Source: Gemmatimonadales bacterium (GTDB lineage Bacteria > Gemmatimonadota > Gemmatimonadetes > Palauibacterales > Palauibacteraceae). Taken from it: DNA of 64,000 bases. A program made the translations under genes and the position numbers. Shown here in pieces: positions 9,750-18,574 of this stretch. The stretch lies in NCBI GenBank assembly GCA_009838765.1, contig VXQX01000077.1:1-64000 (forward strand), written 5' to 3'. A model generated the notes under the pieces. The model searched no databases. It was not told the origin of the DNA and saw nothing but the letters and a program-made list of their open reading frames with translations. Position 1 is the stretch's first letter. Each line of letters begins with the position of its first letter.

Positions 9750-10744
9750 GGGATCAACTCGTAGCGGCCGTCATCGACCCGCTCCAGCAAGCGGACGATG
9801 CGCCTGTGCATCGCCCGGATTTCCGACTCCGTGAGGCCGAGCTGGATCCGGTCCGCCTCGCGTCGGACGCCGCGGCCGGGGTCGAGATTCTCCGTCGGCT
9901 CCACCTCCACGAAGTTCCCGGCCCGCAGTTCAAGCTCGACGAGGACCCCGAGTCGCGCCTGCAGATCTTCGAGCGAGAGGCCGCGCAGTCGGTCGATGGC
10001 GGAGGCCGCGTAGCGGTCGAGGCGCAGATTGCGCCACTGCGTGCCGCGGCTGCTCTCCTCGCTCGCGAACGCCACGCCGTTGTCGACGCTGAACATGCGG
10101 GGCCACGCGGGATCCAACGACTGCACGAAGTTCCCCTCGTTCGAGTCGCTGTGGCGGATGATGTAGGTGAGGAGGTTGAAGTTTCCGAGCAGACGCTCGT
10201 AGACCTCGTCTTCCTCGATTCGGTCGTCGTCGGGAAGGTCGTCGGGGAGGTCGACGTTGAACATCCAGTACTGGAGCGCGACGAGGGTCATCGGCCACTC
10301 GTCGAACGTCGGTTCCGGAGGGGGGGCCGCGTCTCCCGTCCGGGCGACCGTCGCCCGCACGACATCGACGGGGAACGCGCGGATCGCGGTCGGAGGCACG
10401 ACCATCTCCCGCTCGTCGAGGAAGAGGGCCTGGACGTCGTAAGCCGCCAGCTCGTAGCGGGGCCGGTTGTTGAACTCGTCTGCGCCCTCGCCGGCCGGGG
10501 CGTACTTGACCTGGAGCACATGGTCGCCGGACTGCAGCGTGACGCGATACGTGCGCTCGCCCGGAAGGCCGCGGGACGGATGTACGTCGAGGACCTGCAA
10601 TTCGCCCTCGCGGAGGATCCGTTCGATCTCGGCGATGGGGAGAAGAAAATTGGCGTCCTGGGCCGCCGCCGGGGCCGCCGCCGCAACGGCGGCCACTGCA
10701 ACGACGAAGACGGGGGCCCGAAGCCGATTCGCGCAGCGCATCAT
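9746..10744 (-). CDS. Secreted protein-kinase-like protein (HipA/Fam20-like fold suspected)
   Basis: 332 residues with an N-terminal signal peptide ending APAAAQD. The body has the spacing of an atypical kinase: VLQVKYAP (possible ATP-binding Lys), PRYELAAYDVQALFL (possible helix-C Glu), HSDSNEGNF (catalytic-loop-like D..N) and SVDNGVAF (metal-binding D). I infer a HipA/Fam20-related kinase fold in the periplasm or outside; I have no family match to prove it. ATG 10744 overlaps the stop of the histidine kinase gene. It sits between a two-component pair and a phosphatase, all on one strand with tight overlaps, which suggests one signalling unit. Confidence 0.6.
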   Translation of the reverse strand: MMRCANRLRAPVFVVAVAAVAAAAPAAAQDANFLLPIAEIERILREGELQVLDVHPSRGLPGERTYRVTLQSGDHVLQVKYAPAGEGADEFNNRPRYELAAYDVQALFLDEREMVVPPTAIRAFPVDVVRATVARTGDAAPPPEPTFDEWPMTLVALQYWMFNVDLPDDLPDDDRIEEDEVYERLLGNFNLLTYIIRHSDSNEGNFVQSLDPAWPRMFSVDNGVAFASEESSRGTQWRNLRLDRYAASAIDRLRGLSLEDLQARLGVLVELELRAGNFVEVEPTENLDPGRGVRREADRIQLGLTESEIRAMHRRIVRLLERVDDGRYELIP

Positions 10745-11538
10745 TCCGCAGCCTCCCTCCGGGCGGGAGCCGTGGGCTGCCGGAGCGGGAGGTACACGTC
10801 GAACGTCGTCCCACGTCCCGGCTCGCTCTCGACCGAGATGTCTCCTCCGTGCTGGTGTACGATCTGGAGCGTGATCGCGAGACCCAGCCCCATCCCGATC
10901 CGCTCGCCCTTGGTCGTGAAGCCGGGCTCGAAGATCTCCTCGATGACGTCGGGCGGGATGCCACGGCCCGTGTCGGCGACGCGGACGTGCGCGTGATCCC
11001 CTTCCACCCGCGTCCGGACGGTGAGTGCGCCGCCGTCGCGCATGGCCTGGGCCGCGTTGTGCACGAGGTTCATGAACACCTGGTTGATCCGGTTCGGATG
11101 GCACACTACGAGCGGCAGATCCCCGAAGTCGCGGACGACGTCGATCTCCCTCAGCTCGTGTCCCAGCAGCGCCAGCGTGCCCTCGATGCCCTCGTGAAGG
11201 TCCGCGGGGCGAGGCTCGGAGGTCGTGGGCCGGCCGAAGTTCCGCAGGTTCCGCACGAGGCTCACCATGCGTTCCACCGCGATGCCGTTCGTCCGCAGCA
11301 CCGACTCCGTGGCCCGGACGACCCTCCGAACCTCGTCGAGTTCGTCCGGCGTGACGACCTCGTCCTCGAGGATCTCCCCCAGTTTGAGGAGGGCGCGCTC
11401 GATGACGTGGTGGTTGCTGTTCAGCGCGCCCAGCGGGGTGTTGAGTTCGTGCGCGATCCCGGCGACCAGCATGCCGAGCGTCGCCAGTCGGGCCTGCGTG
11501 ATCTCCCGTGCCGTCGGCCCGAGCCCCGGCTCGCTCAC
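10741..11538 (-). CDS. Soluble sensor histidine kinase
   Basis: 265 residues without membrane helices. HisKA box AGIAHELNTPLGALNSN carries the phospho-accepting His. The HATPase domain follows with N-box FMNLVHNAAQAM, G1 box VADTGRGIP, F box FEPGFTTK and G2 box GMGLGLAI. No sensor domain is present, so the signal is probably relayed by a partner. GTG 11538 overlaps the stop of the response regulator gene (GTGA), making them a cognate pair. The longer upstream open frame is not coding-like. Confidence 0.92.
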   Translation of the reverse strand: MSEPGLGPTAREITQARLATLGMLVAGIAHELNTPLGALNSNHHVIERALLKLGEILEDEVVTPDELDEVRRVVRATESVLRTNGIAVERMVSLVRNLRNFGRPTTSEPRPADLHEGIEGTLALLGHELREIDVVRDFGDLPLVVCHPNRINQVFMNLVHNAAQAMRDGGALTVRTRVEGDHAHVRVADTGRGIPPDVIEEIFEPGFTTKGERIGMGLGLAITLQIVHQHGGDISVESEPGRGTTFDVYLPLRQPTAPARREAAE

Positions 11539-12020
11539 AGGAAGGCCTGTATCCAGCGCTGCCGGAGTCCGGCGAGTTCGTCGTTGGCGGCTTCGAGTTC
11601 GGCCATGCGTTCGGTCAACGCTCGAAAAAGGAGGCTCCGCTCGACGCCGTTGCGGATGGCGAAGGCGAGCGCGTCGTTGTTCCACGGCTTCTCAAGATAC
11701 TGGTAGAGCCCGGCTTCGTTGATGGCGAGGATGGCGTTCTCCTTGTCGGCGTAGCCCGTGAGCAGAATCCGGGTCGCCTCCGGCCTCACCCCGCGGGCTC
11801 GCGTCAGGAACTGCACGCCGTCGAGTTCGGGCATCATGAGGTCGGCCACGATCGCGTGGACCGGTTCCTCCTCCAGGTGGGCAAGCGCGTCGCGCGCGGA
11901 GGTGAAGGGGAGCACGTGGTGGTCCGTTTCCAACTCCAGGAACCCCTGGATGGCGTCCACGACCATGTCCTCGTCGTCGACGACCATCACGGTGCCGCCG
12001 TCCGGCTTGATCTCATCCAT
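11535..12020 (-). CDS. Response regulator, receiver-only
   Basis: 161 residues. The receiver domain has the acidic pair in VMVVDDEDMV, phospho-acceptor Asp in AIVADLMMPELDG, the Thr in ILLTGYAD and the Lys in YLEKPWN. The final 35 residues form a short coiled tail (ALTERMAELEAANDELAGL) rather than a DNA-binding domain, as in RpfG/HupR-like receivers that act through partners. Lies 6 bases downstream of the transporter-HEAT-cNMP gene and overlaps the kinase gene. Confidence 0.92.
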   Translation of the reverse strand: MDEIKPDGGTVMVVDDEDMVVDAIQGFLELETDHHVLPFTSARDALAHLEEEPVHAIVADLMMPELDGVQFLTRARGVRPEATRILLTGYADKENAILAINEAGLYQYLEKPWNNDALAFAIRNGVERSLLFRALTERMAELEAANDELAGLRQRWIQAFL

Positions 12021-12026
12021 GTCGGA

Positions 12027-15000
12027 TCATGTCATCGCCAGGCCGCGAACGCGACTCGCAAGCCCGCGGAGCAGATCGAGGCCGAGTTCCGGGTGGTCGA
12101 TGAGAAGGTCTCGAAAGTCCTCCCGCGTGATGCGCAGCACGCGGGTGGGCGCGACGGCGCGCGCCTCGACGAGACTCGGGTGTTCGTCGATCAGCGCCCA
12201 CGTCCCGAACGCCTCTCCGTCCGTGATGGAGATCGACCCCTCCCCCTCACCCTCGAGCGAAACTTCACCGTGGATCACGAGATAGAGGGCATCCGTCGGC
12301 TCCCCCCTCCGGATGAAGATGGCATCCGGCCGCACCTCCACCTCCCTTGCGATCGAGGCGAGGAGCGCGAGTTGCCGGCTCTTCACGCCCGAGAGGAGAT
12401 CCACGCTCTGCAGGCGGAACACCTTTTCGATCAGTTCCATCTCTTCCTCGTCTCGTTCGTCCCCCGGCTCCCGCTCGGGGGTCTCCGCTCGCCGTGCAAG
12501 CCGGCCAGCCACCAGCGCCAGCGCCGGTTCCGCCGGCGTGAAACCGCGGAGGGCCTCTTCCGTTGCGCCGCGGTCGGTTTCGAAGGATGTCCAGAGCGCG
12601 CACCTCGCGATCCAGGCGTCCTCATCGTCCCACAGCTCCCGCAGAACCTCTCCCGTCTCATGACGGGGACCGTGCGGGGCCTCCTCCGCGAGCACCGGCC
12701 TGAGGTCGGAGAACGTACGGTGCCCGACCGTGGTCTCGATCCATTCCAGCGCGTTCGCGCGGCGGCGCGGTCCGCTCTCCAGGGCCAGGTAGCTGCGCCG
12801 CATCGGCTGTTCGGGATATACGAGCCCGAGCCACCGGAAGACACTCGCCCGCCGGTCCCTCCGCGCCTCGGCGAGCGCCCGGAGGAGCAGCGTTCGGGGC
12901 ATCGACGCCGGCAGGCCCTCGAGTGCGGTGGCGGCGCGTGCGTAGCGCCGGGACGCCTCGACCTCCCGCTCGACGGCTTCCAGCACCCTCTCCGCCGGAA
13001 ACGTGAGGTGATCGTGCCGCGTGCGCAGCCGGTGCAGCGACACGAGCGCCTGGTCGTCGAGCGCCTGTTCGGTTTCCGGCAGCAGATAGGACGTGACGAG
13101 GGCGTCGATCGTGGCGGGCGTCGCGATCTCCCCGAGCACGCTCGCCACGCCCCGGCGGACCCAGGGGTCGCCGCCCGGGTCGGCCAGCGCCGCAAGCAGA
13201 GGCTTCACGATCTCCTCTCCCCGCCCCGCGAGGCCTTCGCGAGCCGCGCTCCGGGTCCGGGGGATCGCCAGCGACGCGATGGCCGCCTGCACGAGGGCCG
13301 GCTGCGGCAGCCGGGATGCGCTGCGCGCGGCCGCCGCCGCAACCTCCCCGCGGGGATCGGAGATCAGTCCGAGGAGGACGCGCTCCACCGCGGGATGACC
13401 CGGGACGAGCCCCGCCGCCGTCGCCAACTCGCGGGCGTCGGCTCCGCTTAGCGCCCCCCGCTCATGGTCTCGCAGCAGGTGATCGAAGCGGGGGGTCGCG
13501 ATGCGTTCGGCGCGCTCGGCGCCGAAGTCGCCGAACAGGCAGTCGAGCGCAGCCGAGCGGGCGTTCGCCGACTCCGAGTCGAGGAGCGGGATGAGGACAT
13601 CCCGGGCGCGCGGCGCCGCTTTCAGGGCGAGGAGCCGGGCCGCGGCGCGCCGCACGGCGGCGTCCGGATCCTCGAGCCGGGCCCGGACGGCCCCCTCGTT
13701 CGAGAGGCCGGGGGCGCGCGCCAGCGATCGCAGCGCCCTCGCCCGAAGGCCGGGGCTCTCGTGCTCGAGGAGGCGGTACAGCTCCGGGGAAAGCGCCTCG
13801 ATGTCCTCCGGCGTGGCGCCGCCCAGGAGGTCGAAGGCGAACGCGATCTTCAGCGGCCGCTCGTCCTCGAGCGCGTCCCGTGCGAGAGCCAGCGCCCCCA
13901 CGTCCGCCATCGACACGAAGGTTCCGCGCAAGCTCGCGAAGCGCCCCTCGAAGGATTGCGCGAGACTCGTCACGTACGACTTTCGCACCCTGAGGAAGGC
14001 GAGCAGCAGGACGCCTGCCAGCGCTACGCCGACGACCCCGAGAATGATGAGCCGACCCATGATCGAAACGCCGGCGAGAGCGAGCGAGGGGATCGCGATG
14101 AGCACGCCGGATAGCGCTTTCCCCAACCCCTTTTCCACCGCCACGTCGATGTACGACTTCGCCTTGAGCTTGATGTCCTCCGGGACGGGCACATAGAGGA
14201 TCTCGCGGCCCGTGCGCTCGGCGGAATAGCGGAACGTCTTCTCCGTCGTCCGGGCCCCCACGGCGACGGCGAGCGCGGCGGTGGACAGCCACACGGCGGC
14301 GGCGAGCGCCCCGGTAGCGAGGATCACGGCCACGGGGAAGATGATGACGGCCACCGCGGCTCCCCAGCGGCGCAGGATCGGACGCAGCGCGAGGAGGACG
14401 ACGATCGGGAGCCACTGCGTGAGTACATCGACGAAGGCCAGGAAGCCGGCGATCGCGCCCAGATCGGTGAAGACCTCGCGCGTCAGCGTGTTGTACTGGT
14501 AGTCGATGAACTGCTTGACGACGATCGTCAGCAGCACGGTGGCCGCGATGAGCCGCACCTGCGGGTGCGCGGCCATGCGGCGCAGATCGCTGCGCTCGAG
14601 CTCCGGGTCTTCCGCGTGCGCGTACTCCGACGGCGGCTCCGGCGGCTCCCGCGACCATACGAGAGCGAGCCCGCCAGCCAGCAGGAGGAGCGCGGCGCCC
14701 GCCACGAGGAGCAGATTCTCGGACGGCCCGCCGCCGGAGGTGAAGACGGTCGTGAGAAGCGCTCCGAGCGTGGCCCCGGCCGACCCCGAGGCGATGACGA
14801 CCGGATAGGCGCGCTTCGCGTCGCGCGCGTTATAGAAGACCTGCGTCGCAATGTAGAAGTGCGTGACGAGCGAGGCCGCCAGCACGTCGTACCACCCGTA
14901 GAAGACAAGCCCGAACCAGGCCTCTCCCGGCCGGTAGAGAAGGCGAAAGGCAACCATGCTGAGGGCGAAGAACGCTGCCGTCAGGGGGATGAGGCGGCGC

Positions 15001-15227
15001 CACGAGATGCGATCCGAGAGGAAGTTGTAGAGGGGGGCGACGACCACCACCGCCGCGCTGATGAAGTACACCTGGTAGAAATCGCCCGCGGCGAGTCCCG
15101 AGAGGGCGAAGGCGCTGCGCAGGGGACGCAGGATCCCGATTACGAAGAGGACGAGCGCCGCCAGCCCCATCATGGCGAACAGCTTCCCCGCCCCGGCCCT
15201 CCGCGCGAAGACCCCGCGGAACTTCAC
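12027..15227 (-). CDS. ATP/ADP-translocase-like transporter fused to HEAT repeats and a cyclic-nucleotide-binding domain
   Basis: 1066 residues in three parts. Residues about 1-430 hold 10-12 membrane helices resembling the NTT/MFS-type nucleotide transporters. About 450-880 is an alpha-helical repeat region of HEAT type (for example LRARALRSLARAPG and VRRAAARLLALKAAPRARD). The last 130 residues are a CRP-like cNMP-binding fold (FIRRGEPTDALYLVIHGEVSL) without a DNA-binding helix-turn-helix. GTG 15227 (VKFRGVFARRAG) is preferred over the longer frame. The domain order suggests transport or membrane scaffolding gated by a nucleotide or lipid signal. It heads the run leading to the two-component pair. 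Confidence 0.8.
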   Translation of the reverse strand: MKFRGVFARRAGAGKLFAMMGLAALVLFVIGILRPLRSAFALSGLAAGDFYQVYFISAAVVVVAPLYNFLSDRISWRRLIPLTAAFFALSMVAFRLLYRPGEAWFGLVFYGWYDVLAASLVTHFYIATQVFYNARDAKRAYPVVIASGSAGATLGALLTTVFTSGGGPSENLLLVAGAALLLLAGGLALVWSREPPEPPSEYAHAEDPELERSDLRRMAAHPQVRLIAATVLLTIVVKQFIDYQYNTLTREVFTDLGAIAGFLAFVDVLTQWLPIVVLLALRPILRRWGAAVAVIIFPVAVILATGALAAAVWLSTAALAVAVGARTTEKTFRYSAERTGREILYVPVPEDIKLKAKSYIDVAVEKGLGKALSGVLIAIPSLALAGVSIMGRLIILGVVGVALAGVLLLAFLRVRKSYVTSLAQSFEGRFASLRGTFVSMADVGALALARDALEDERPLKIAFAFDLLGGATPEDIEALSPELYRLLEHESPGLRARALRSLARAPGLSNEGAVRARLEDPDAAVRRAAARLLALKAAPRARDVLIPLLDSESANARSAALDCLFGDFGAERAERIATPRFDHLLRDHERGALSGADARELATAAGLVPGHPAVERVLLGLISDPRGEVAAAAARSASRLPQPALVQAAIASLAIPRTRSAAREGLAGRGEEIVKPLLAALADPGGDPWVRRGVASVLGEIATPATIDALVTSYLLPETEQALDDQALVSLHRLRTRHDHLTFPAERVLEAVEREVEASRRYARAATALEGLPASMPRTLLLRALAEARRDRRASVFRWLGLVYPEQPMRRSYLALESGPRRRANALEWIETTVGHRTFSDLRPVLAEEAPHGPRHETGEVLRELWDDEDAWIARCALWTSFETDRGATEEALRGFTPAEPALALVAGRLARRAETPEREPGDERDEEEMELIEKVFRLQSVDLLSGVKSRQLALLASIAREVEVRPDAIFIRRGEPTDALYLVIHGEVSLEGEGEGSISITDGEAFGTWALIDEHPSLVEARAVAPTRVLRITREDFRDLLIDHPELGLDLLRGLASRVRGLAMT

Positions 15228-15284
15228 GTGCCCTCCGGCGCCGGGGTGGCTTCGACCTCCCGGGCGGTCCATCTTTCCGGACTT

Positions 15285-15358
15285 CGGGGCGTGGCGCAGT
15301 CCGGTAGCGCACCTGCTTTGGGAGCAGGGGGTCGCCGGTTCAAATCCGGCCGCCCCGA
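15285..15358 (+). tRNA. tRNA-Pro (TGG)
   Basis: Plus-strand cloverleaf with acceptor arms CGGGGCG and CGCCCCG, anticodon TGG in loop TTTGGGA, T-loop TTCAAAT and A73. CCA is not encoded. Stands alone between two minus-strand operons. Confidence 0.97.
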
Positions 15359-15417
15359 TTCAACCGGGCAGCCCGCCGCAGGGGCCCCACGCCCGGCGGG
15401 CGGCCGGACTCGAGGCT

Positions 15418-16074
15418 TCACGGCTCCATGCCCCGGTCCCGCAGGACTTCCCTTTCGATCCACCCCCTGGCCCGCCGGATCGCCTGCGCACGATGGCTCG
15501 TCGCCGTTTTCGCCGCAGCAGGCAGTTCGGCGTAAGTGCGGTCATGGCCCTCCGGCACGAAGAGCGGGTCGTAGCCGAAGCCTCCCGAACCGCTCGGCCG
15601 GCGCGCGATCCGGCCTTGCACGATGCCCTCCACGACTTCGTGGCGCAGATCGTCCGTGAGCGCGACCGCGCAACGGTAGTGCGCCCCGCGGCGCTCCGCG
15701 TCCACGTCTTCCAGCTGCTCGAGCAGCCAGCGGTTGTTCGCTTCGTCCCGTCCCCAGCGCGCGACGCGGTCGGGAGGGGCAAAGCGCCGGGTCCGCACGC
15801 CGGGACCGCCCTGGAGGGCGTCCACGCAAAGCCCGGAATCGTCCGCGAGCACGGGGAGACCGGACCGGCGGTGAAAGTACTTCGCCTTGGACAGCGCGTT
15901 GCGTGCGAAGGTGTCGAAGGGTTCGAGGTGGTCCTCTTCCTCCTGCTCGGGAAGGCCGAGGTCCTCCGGCCCGAGCAACCGGACGGGAAGATCGGCGAGG
16001 AGGCCGCGGATTTCGCGGAGTTTGTGGGCGCTGCGCGTGGCCACGAGGACCGGGGGCCGGTTCAGTCCGCCCAA
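15418..16074 (-). CDS. rdgB: XTP/dITP diphosphatase (RdgB/HAM1 family)
   Basis: 218 residues. Hydrolyses non-canonical purine triphosphates (ITP, XTP) to keep them out of nucleic acids. Motifs: LVATRSAHKLREI at the N-terminus, FARNALSKAKYF, LADDSGLCVDAL, GSGGFGYDPLF and SHRAQA. TTG 16074 is the only start that leaves a normal N-terminus; it overlaps the upstream membrane-protein gene by 13 bases. Last gene of the long respiratory run. Confidence 0.93.
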   Translation of the reverse strand: MGGLNRPPVLVATRSAHKLREIRGLLADLPVRLLGPEDLGLPEQEEEDHLEPFDTFARNALSKAKYFHRRSGLPVLADDSGLCVDALQGGPGVRTRRFAPPDRVARWGRDEANNRWLLEQLEDVDAERRGAHYRCAVALTDDLRHEVVEGIVQGRIARRPSGSGGFGYDPLFVPEGHDRTYAELPAAAKTATSHRAQAIRRARGWIEREVLRDRGMEP

Positions 16075-17024
16075 AGACTCTCCGCCGTGAGACTCTCCGC
16101 GAACGCCGGGTAGACCTTCCACAGATATCCGCCCATGACGAGCGCCGCGAGGATGTTCCCGACCAGGACCGACCACCAGGCGAGTTCCTCGAGGATCCAG
16201 CCCCCCAGCATCGCGACCATGGCGACGAAGAAGACCTCGAAGACGACGAACAGCACGATGATGCCGAGGGCCAGCGGCGGGAATCTGGACACCTGTCTCG
16301 CAAGGCCGGAGACCGCAACGCCGAACAGCACGAAGAAGGCGAAATGGGCCAGCGTGTAGCCGAGGACCGGCGCGAAAGAGATCTCGACCGCGGCCGGCGT
16401 CGGGGCGCCTCGGAACAGAACCGTCGCCAGCGCTGCCGGCGTGTAGAGCGGCTGTCGCAGGATGGTGTCGATGATGAGAAACCAGAACGCGACGACCACC
16501 GCGCCGAGGACCCCGGCGTAGATCCCGTGCCGCGTGACGCGGTGCGTCTGCAGGAAGTTCATCATCCCCACGATGCCGGGTTCGGAACTCACCCAGTGCA
16601 TATGCGTGAACATCACGACCCCGGCGAGCGCGTTCCCGAAGAAGACGGCCGGCCATCCCGGCGCGGACATGACGATCCCGGAAGGCGCCCGGATGAGTCC
16701 GAGGTAGAACGCGAGCGAGCACACGAAAAGCCCGTAAAGCGCGCCGATGAACACGTTGCGCGGGACGCCCGCCCACTGCACGAGCGCCGCGGCCAGCATC
16801 CCGAGCCCGGCCCACGCGGTGAAGTGGATGAGGGTGAAGCCCACGATGATCCCCGCCGACACCTCGACCTCGGCGCGGCTGATGATCGCCCCCCAGAGGA
16901 AGGCGGGGGTCTGAAGCGGGGTCCCCTGCCCGAGGTCGTAGAAGTAGAAGAGCACCGCGAGGACGAAGCCGCCCAGCAACCCTCCGACGAGCCCGGCCCG
17001 GATCCTGCGCCTGAGCGTCAGCAT
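16062..17024 (-). CDS. Membrane protein with two homologous halves, unknown function
   Basis: 320 residues, mostly hydrophobic, about nine or ten helices. The two halves look like an internal duplication: LQTPAFLWGAIISRAEVEVSAGIIVGFTL in part one (a run near residues 37-65) aligns with the stretch PLYTPAALATVLF to PVLGYTLAHF near 195-235, each followed by a helix, an LxxxW/LARQ turn and a further helix pair. I do not recognise a named family. Position directly after the cytochrome oxidase genes suggests a role in that complex or its assembly. Confidence 0.75.
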   Translation of the reverse strand: MLTLRRRIRAGLVGGLLGGFVLAVLFYFYDLGQGTPLQTPAFLWGAIISRAEVEVSAGIIVGFTLIHFTAWAGLGMLAAALVQWAGVPRNVFIGALYGLFVCSLAFYLGLIRAPSGIVMSAPGWPAVFFGNALAGVVMFTHMHWVSSEPGIVGMMNFLQTHRVTRHGIYAGVLGAVVVAFWFLIIDTILRQPLYTPAALATVLFRGAPTPAAVEISFAPVLGYTLAHFAFFVLFGVAVSGLARQVSRFPPLALGIIVLFVVFEVFFVAMVAMLGGWILEELAWWSVLVGNILAALVMGGYLWKVYPAFAESLTAESLWAD

Positions 17025-17028
17025 GGCG

Positions 17029-17277
17029 TCAGCGCGCGGAGTCCGGGTCGACGGCGTGGGCCGCCTCCCATTTGCGCTGTTCCTCCAGGGCTTCCTCGAC
17101 CTCCCGCTGGCGTTGCCGGCGGCGCGCCCGGAAAATCCCGCCCCCGATCACGACGAGCAGCAGGTAGGGCATCGCCGCCATAAACACGAACATGAGGACG
17201 TATCCCGCCTGTTCGTCGGGCGTATGCTGCATCTGCGGGGCCGCCGCGAGGACGGCGAAAGGTTTCGGCACGGCCAC
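17029..17277 (-). CDS. Small single-helix membrane protein of the oxidase cluster
   Basis: 82 residues: short N-terminal region, one membrane helix (YVLMFVFMAAMPYLLLVVIG), then a highly charged tail (FRARRRQRQREVEEALEEQ) likely coiled and cytoplasmic. GTG 17277 overlaps the ctaB stop codon by one base (TAGTG). Could be a structural or assembly subunit of the oxidase; no family recognised. Confidence 0.7.
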   Translation of the reverse strand: MAVPKPFAVLAAAPQMQHTPDEQAGYVLMFVFMAAMPYLLLVVIGGGIFRARRRQRQREVEEALEEQRKWEAAHAVDPDSAR

Positions 17278-18197
17278 TACAGCTTGTCGAGGACGAGTAC
17301 CGCCATGAGCAGTGGAAGATACAGGATCGAGGCCCGGAACAAACCCCGGGCGTTCGCCGGCGTCGCGGCGCGGGCGAAGCGGAGCGCGGTCCACAGGAAG
17401 AACCCGCCGAGACCGAGCGCCACCGTGAAGTAGGCGAGGCCTGTGAGGCCGAGGACGCTCGGTAGCAGACTCACCGGAATCAGCGTGAGCGCGTAGAGCA
17501 GCGCCTGGTGGCGCGTCCGCCGGCCCTCGAAATCGCCGACGGAGAGCATGCGAAGCCCCGCCGCCCCGTAATCGTCGCGGAGCAGCCACGCCAGGGCGAG
17601 AAAGTGCGGCAACTGCCAGACGAAGAGGATCGCGAACAGCGCCCAGCCGCCCGGACCGAACTGCCCGGTGGCGGCGGTCCAGCCACCGAGGATCGGCAGC
17701 GCCCCGGGCACCGCGCCCACGACGGTGGAGAGCGAGTGCACGCGCTTGAGCGGCGTGTAGACGAAGTCGTAGGAGATGAAGGTGGCGAGCGCGAGGCCCG
17801 CGGTCACCGGATTGACCGCGATCCACAGCCAGACGATGCCCGCCGCGGCCAGGACGCCGGAGAAGGCCGCAGCCGGGGGTGTCGCGATCCGGCCCGCCGG
17901 CAGAGGCCGCGCGCGCGTGCGCCCCATGAGCGCGTCCACATCCCGCTCCAGCACCTGGTTCATCGCGCTCGTTCCCGATGCCACGAGGGCCACGCCGGCC
18001 ATGGCCTGCGCGAAGAGGGCGAAGTCGAAGCTCGCCGCGCCGAGGAGGAATCCGGCGGCCGCGCTCGCGACGACGAGCGCCGTGATGCGCGGCTTGGTGA
18101 GTTCCAGGTATGCGGGAAGCGTCCCGCGAATCGAGTGGACCCGCCTCGACATCCCGCCGAGCGGGATGGGGGCCTTCAGCAGGCTGCCGGCCTCCAC
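17277..18197 (-). CDS. ctaB: Protohaem IX farnesyltransferase (haem O synthase)
   Basis: 306 residues of the UbiA prenyltransferase superfamily with about nine helices. Farnesylates haem b to haem O, the first step towards haem A for the aa3 oxidase encoded upstream. The first aspartate-rich site is in NQVLERDVDALMGRT with RPLPAG; the YTPLKR and WQLPHFLALAW segments are typical. GTG 18197 follows the subunit IV gene by 13 bases; ATG 18152 is an alternative start. No ctaA is visible in the window. Confidence 0.93.
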   Translation of the reverse strand: MEAGSLLKAPIPLGGMSRRVHSIRGTLPAYLELTKPRITALVVASAAAGFLLGAASFDFALFAQAMAGVALVASGTSAMNQVLERDVDALMGRTRARPLPAGRIATPPAAAFSGVLAAAGIVWLWIAVNPVTAGLALATFISYDFVYTPLKRVHSLSTVVGAVPGALPILGGWTAATGQFGPGGWALFAILFVWQLPHFLALAWLLRDDYGAAGLRMLSVGDFEGRRTRHQALLYALTLIPVSLLPSVLGLTGLAYFTVALGLGGFFLWTALRFARAATPANARGLFRASILYLPLLMAVLVLDKL

Positions 18198-18210
18198 GAC
18201 GGCGTCGCGC

Positions 18211-18519
18211 CTACACGTACTCCATCATGATCGCGATGATCATGATGGCCACGGCCGGAAGGGGCGCCAGCGCCACCAGCCGCAGGCGGTTGGGTTCGAA
18301 TTTCAGGTGCATGTAGTAGAGCGCGACGAGCAACGCCTTCCAACCCGCCATGATGAGCAGTGACGTGATGATCAACCACTGTGCGATGTCCAGGTAGACC
18401 ACCCCGACCTCGAGGGCCGTGAGGATGGCCAGGTACAGCCAGATGAGCATGTACTTCGGGTGCTCGTGCCCGTGATCGTCGGCGCCGCCCGCCGCGTGTC
18501 CTCCGGCTGCTTCACTCAT
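18211..18519 (-). CDS. ctaF: Cytochrome c oxidase subunit IV (prokaryotic type)
   Basis: 102 residues with three helices after a histidine-rich start (AAGGHAAGGADDHGHEHP). Small subunit of haem-copper oxidases, thought to stabilise the CuB site. KYMLIWLYLAILTALEVG and the MAGWKALLVALYYMHLKFE run are characteristic. Lies between subunit III and ctaB. Confidence 0.88.
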   Translation of the reverse strand: MSEAAGGHAAGGADDHGHEHPKYMLIWLYLAILTALEVGVVYLDIAQWLIITSLLIMAGWKALLVALYYMHLKFEPNRLRLVALAPLPAVAIMIIAIMMEYV

Positions 18520-18574
18520 TCGTTCGCTCCATGTCTCCCGGCGCCGACCGGCCCGGCGCGGCCAGGTGTCGACG

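Noticed and set aside
11508-13451. Long plus-strand frame of 647 codons
   Set aside because: Shadow of the response regulator and transporter genes; composition is Arg/Gly/His-rich with no domain.
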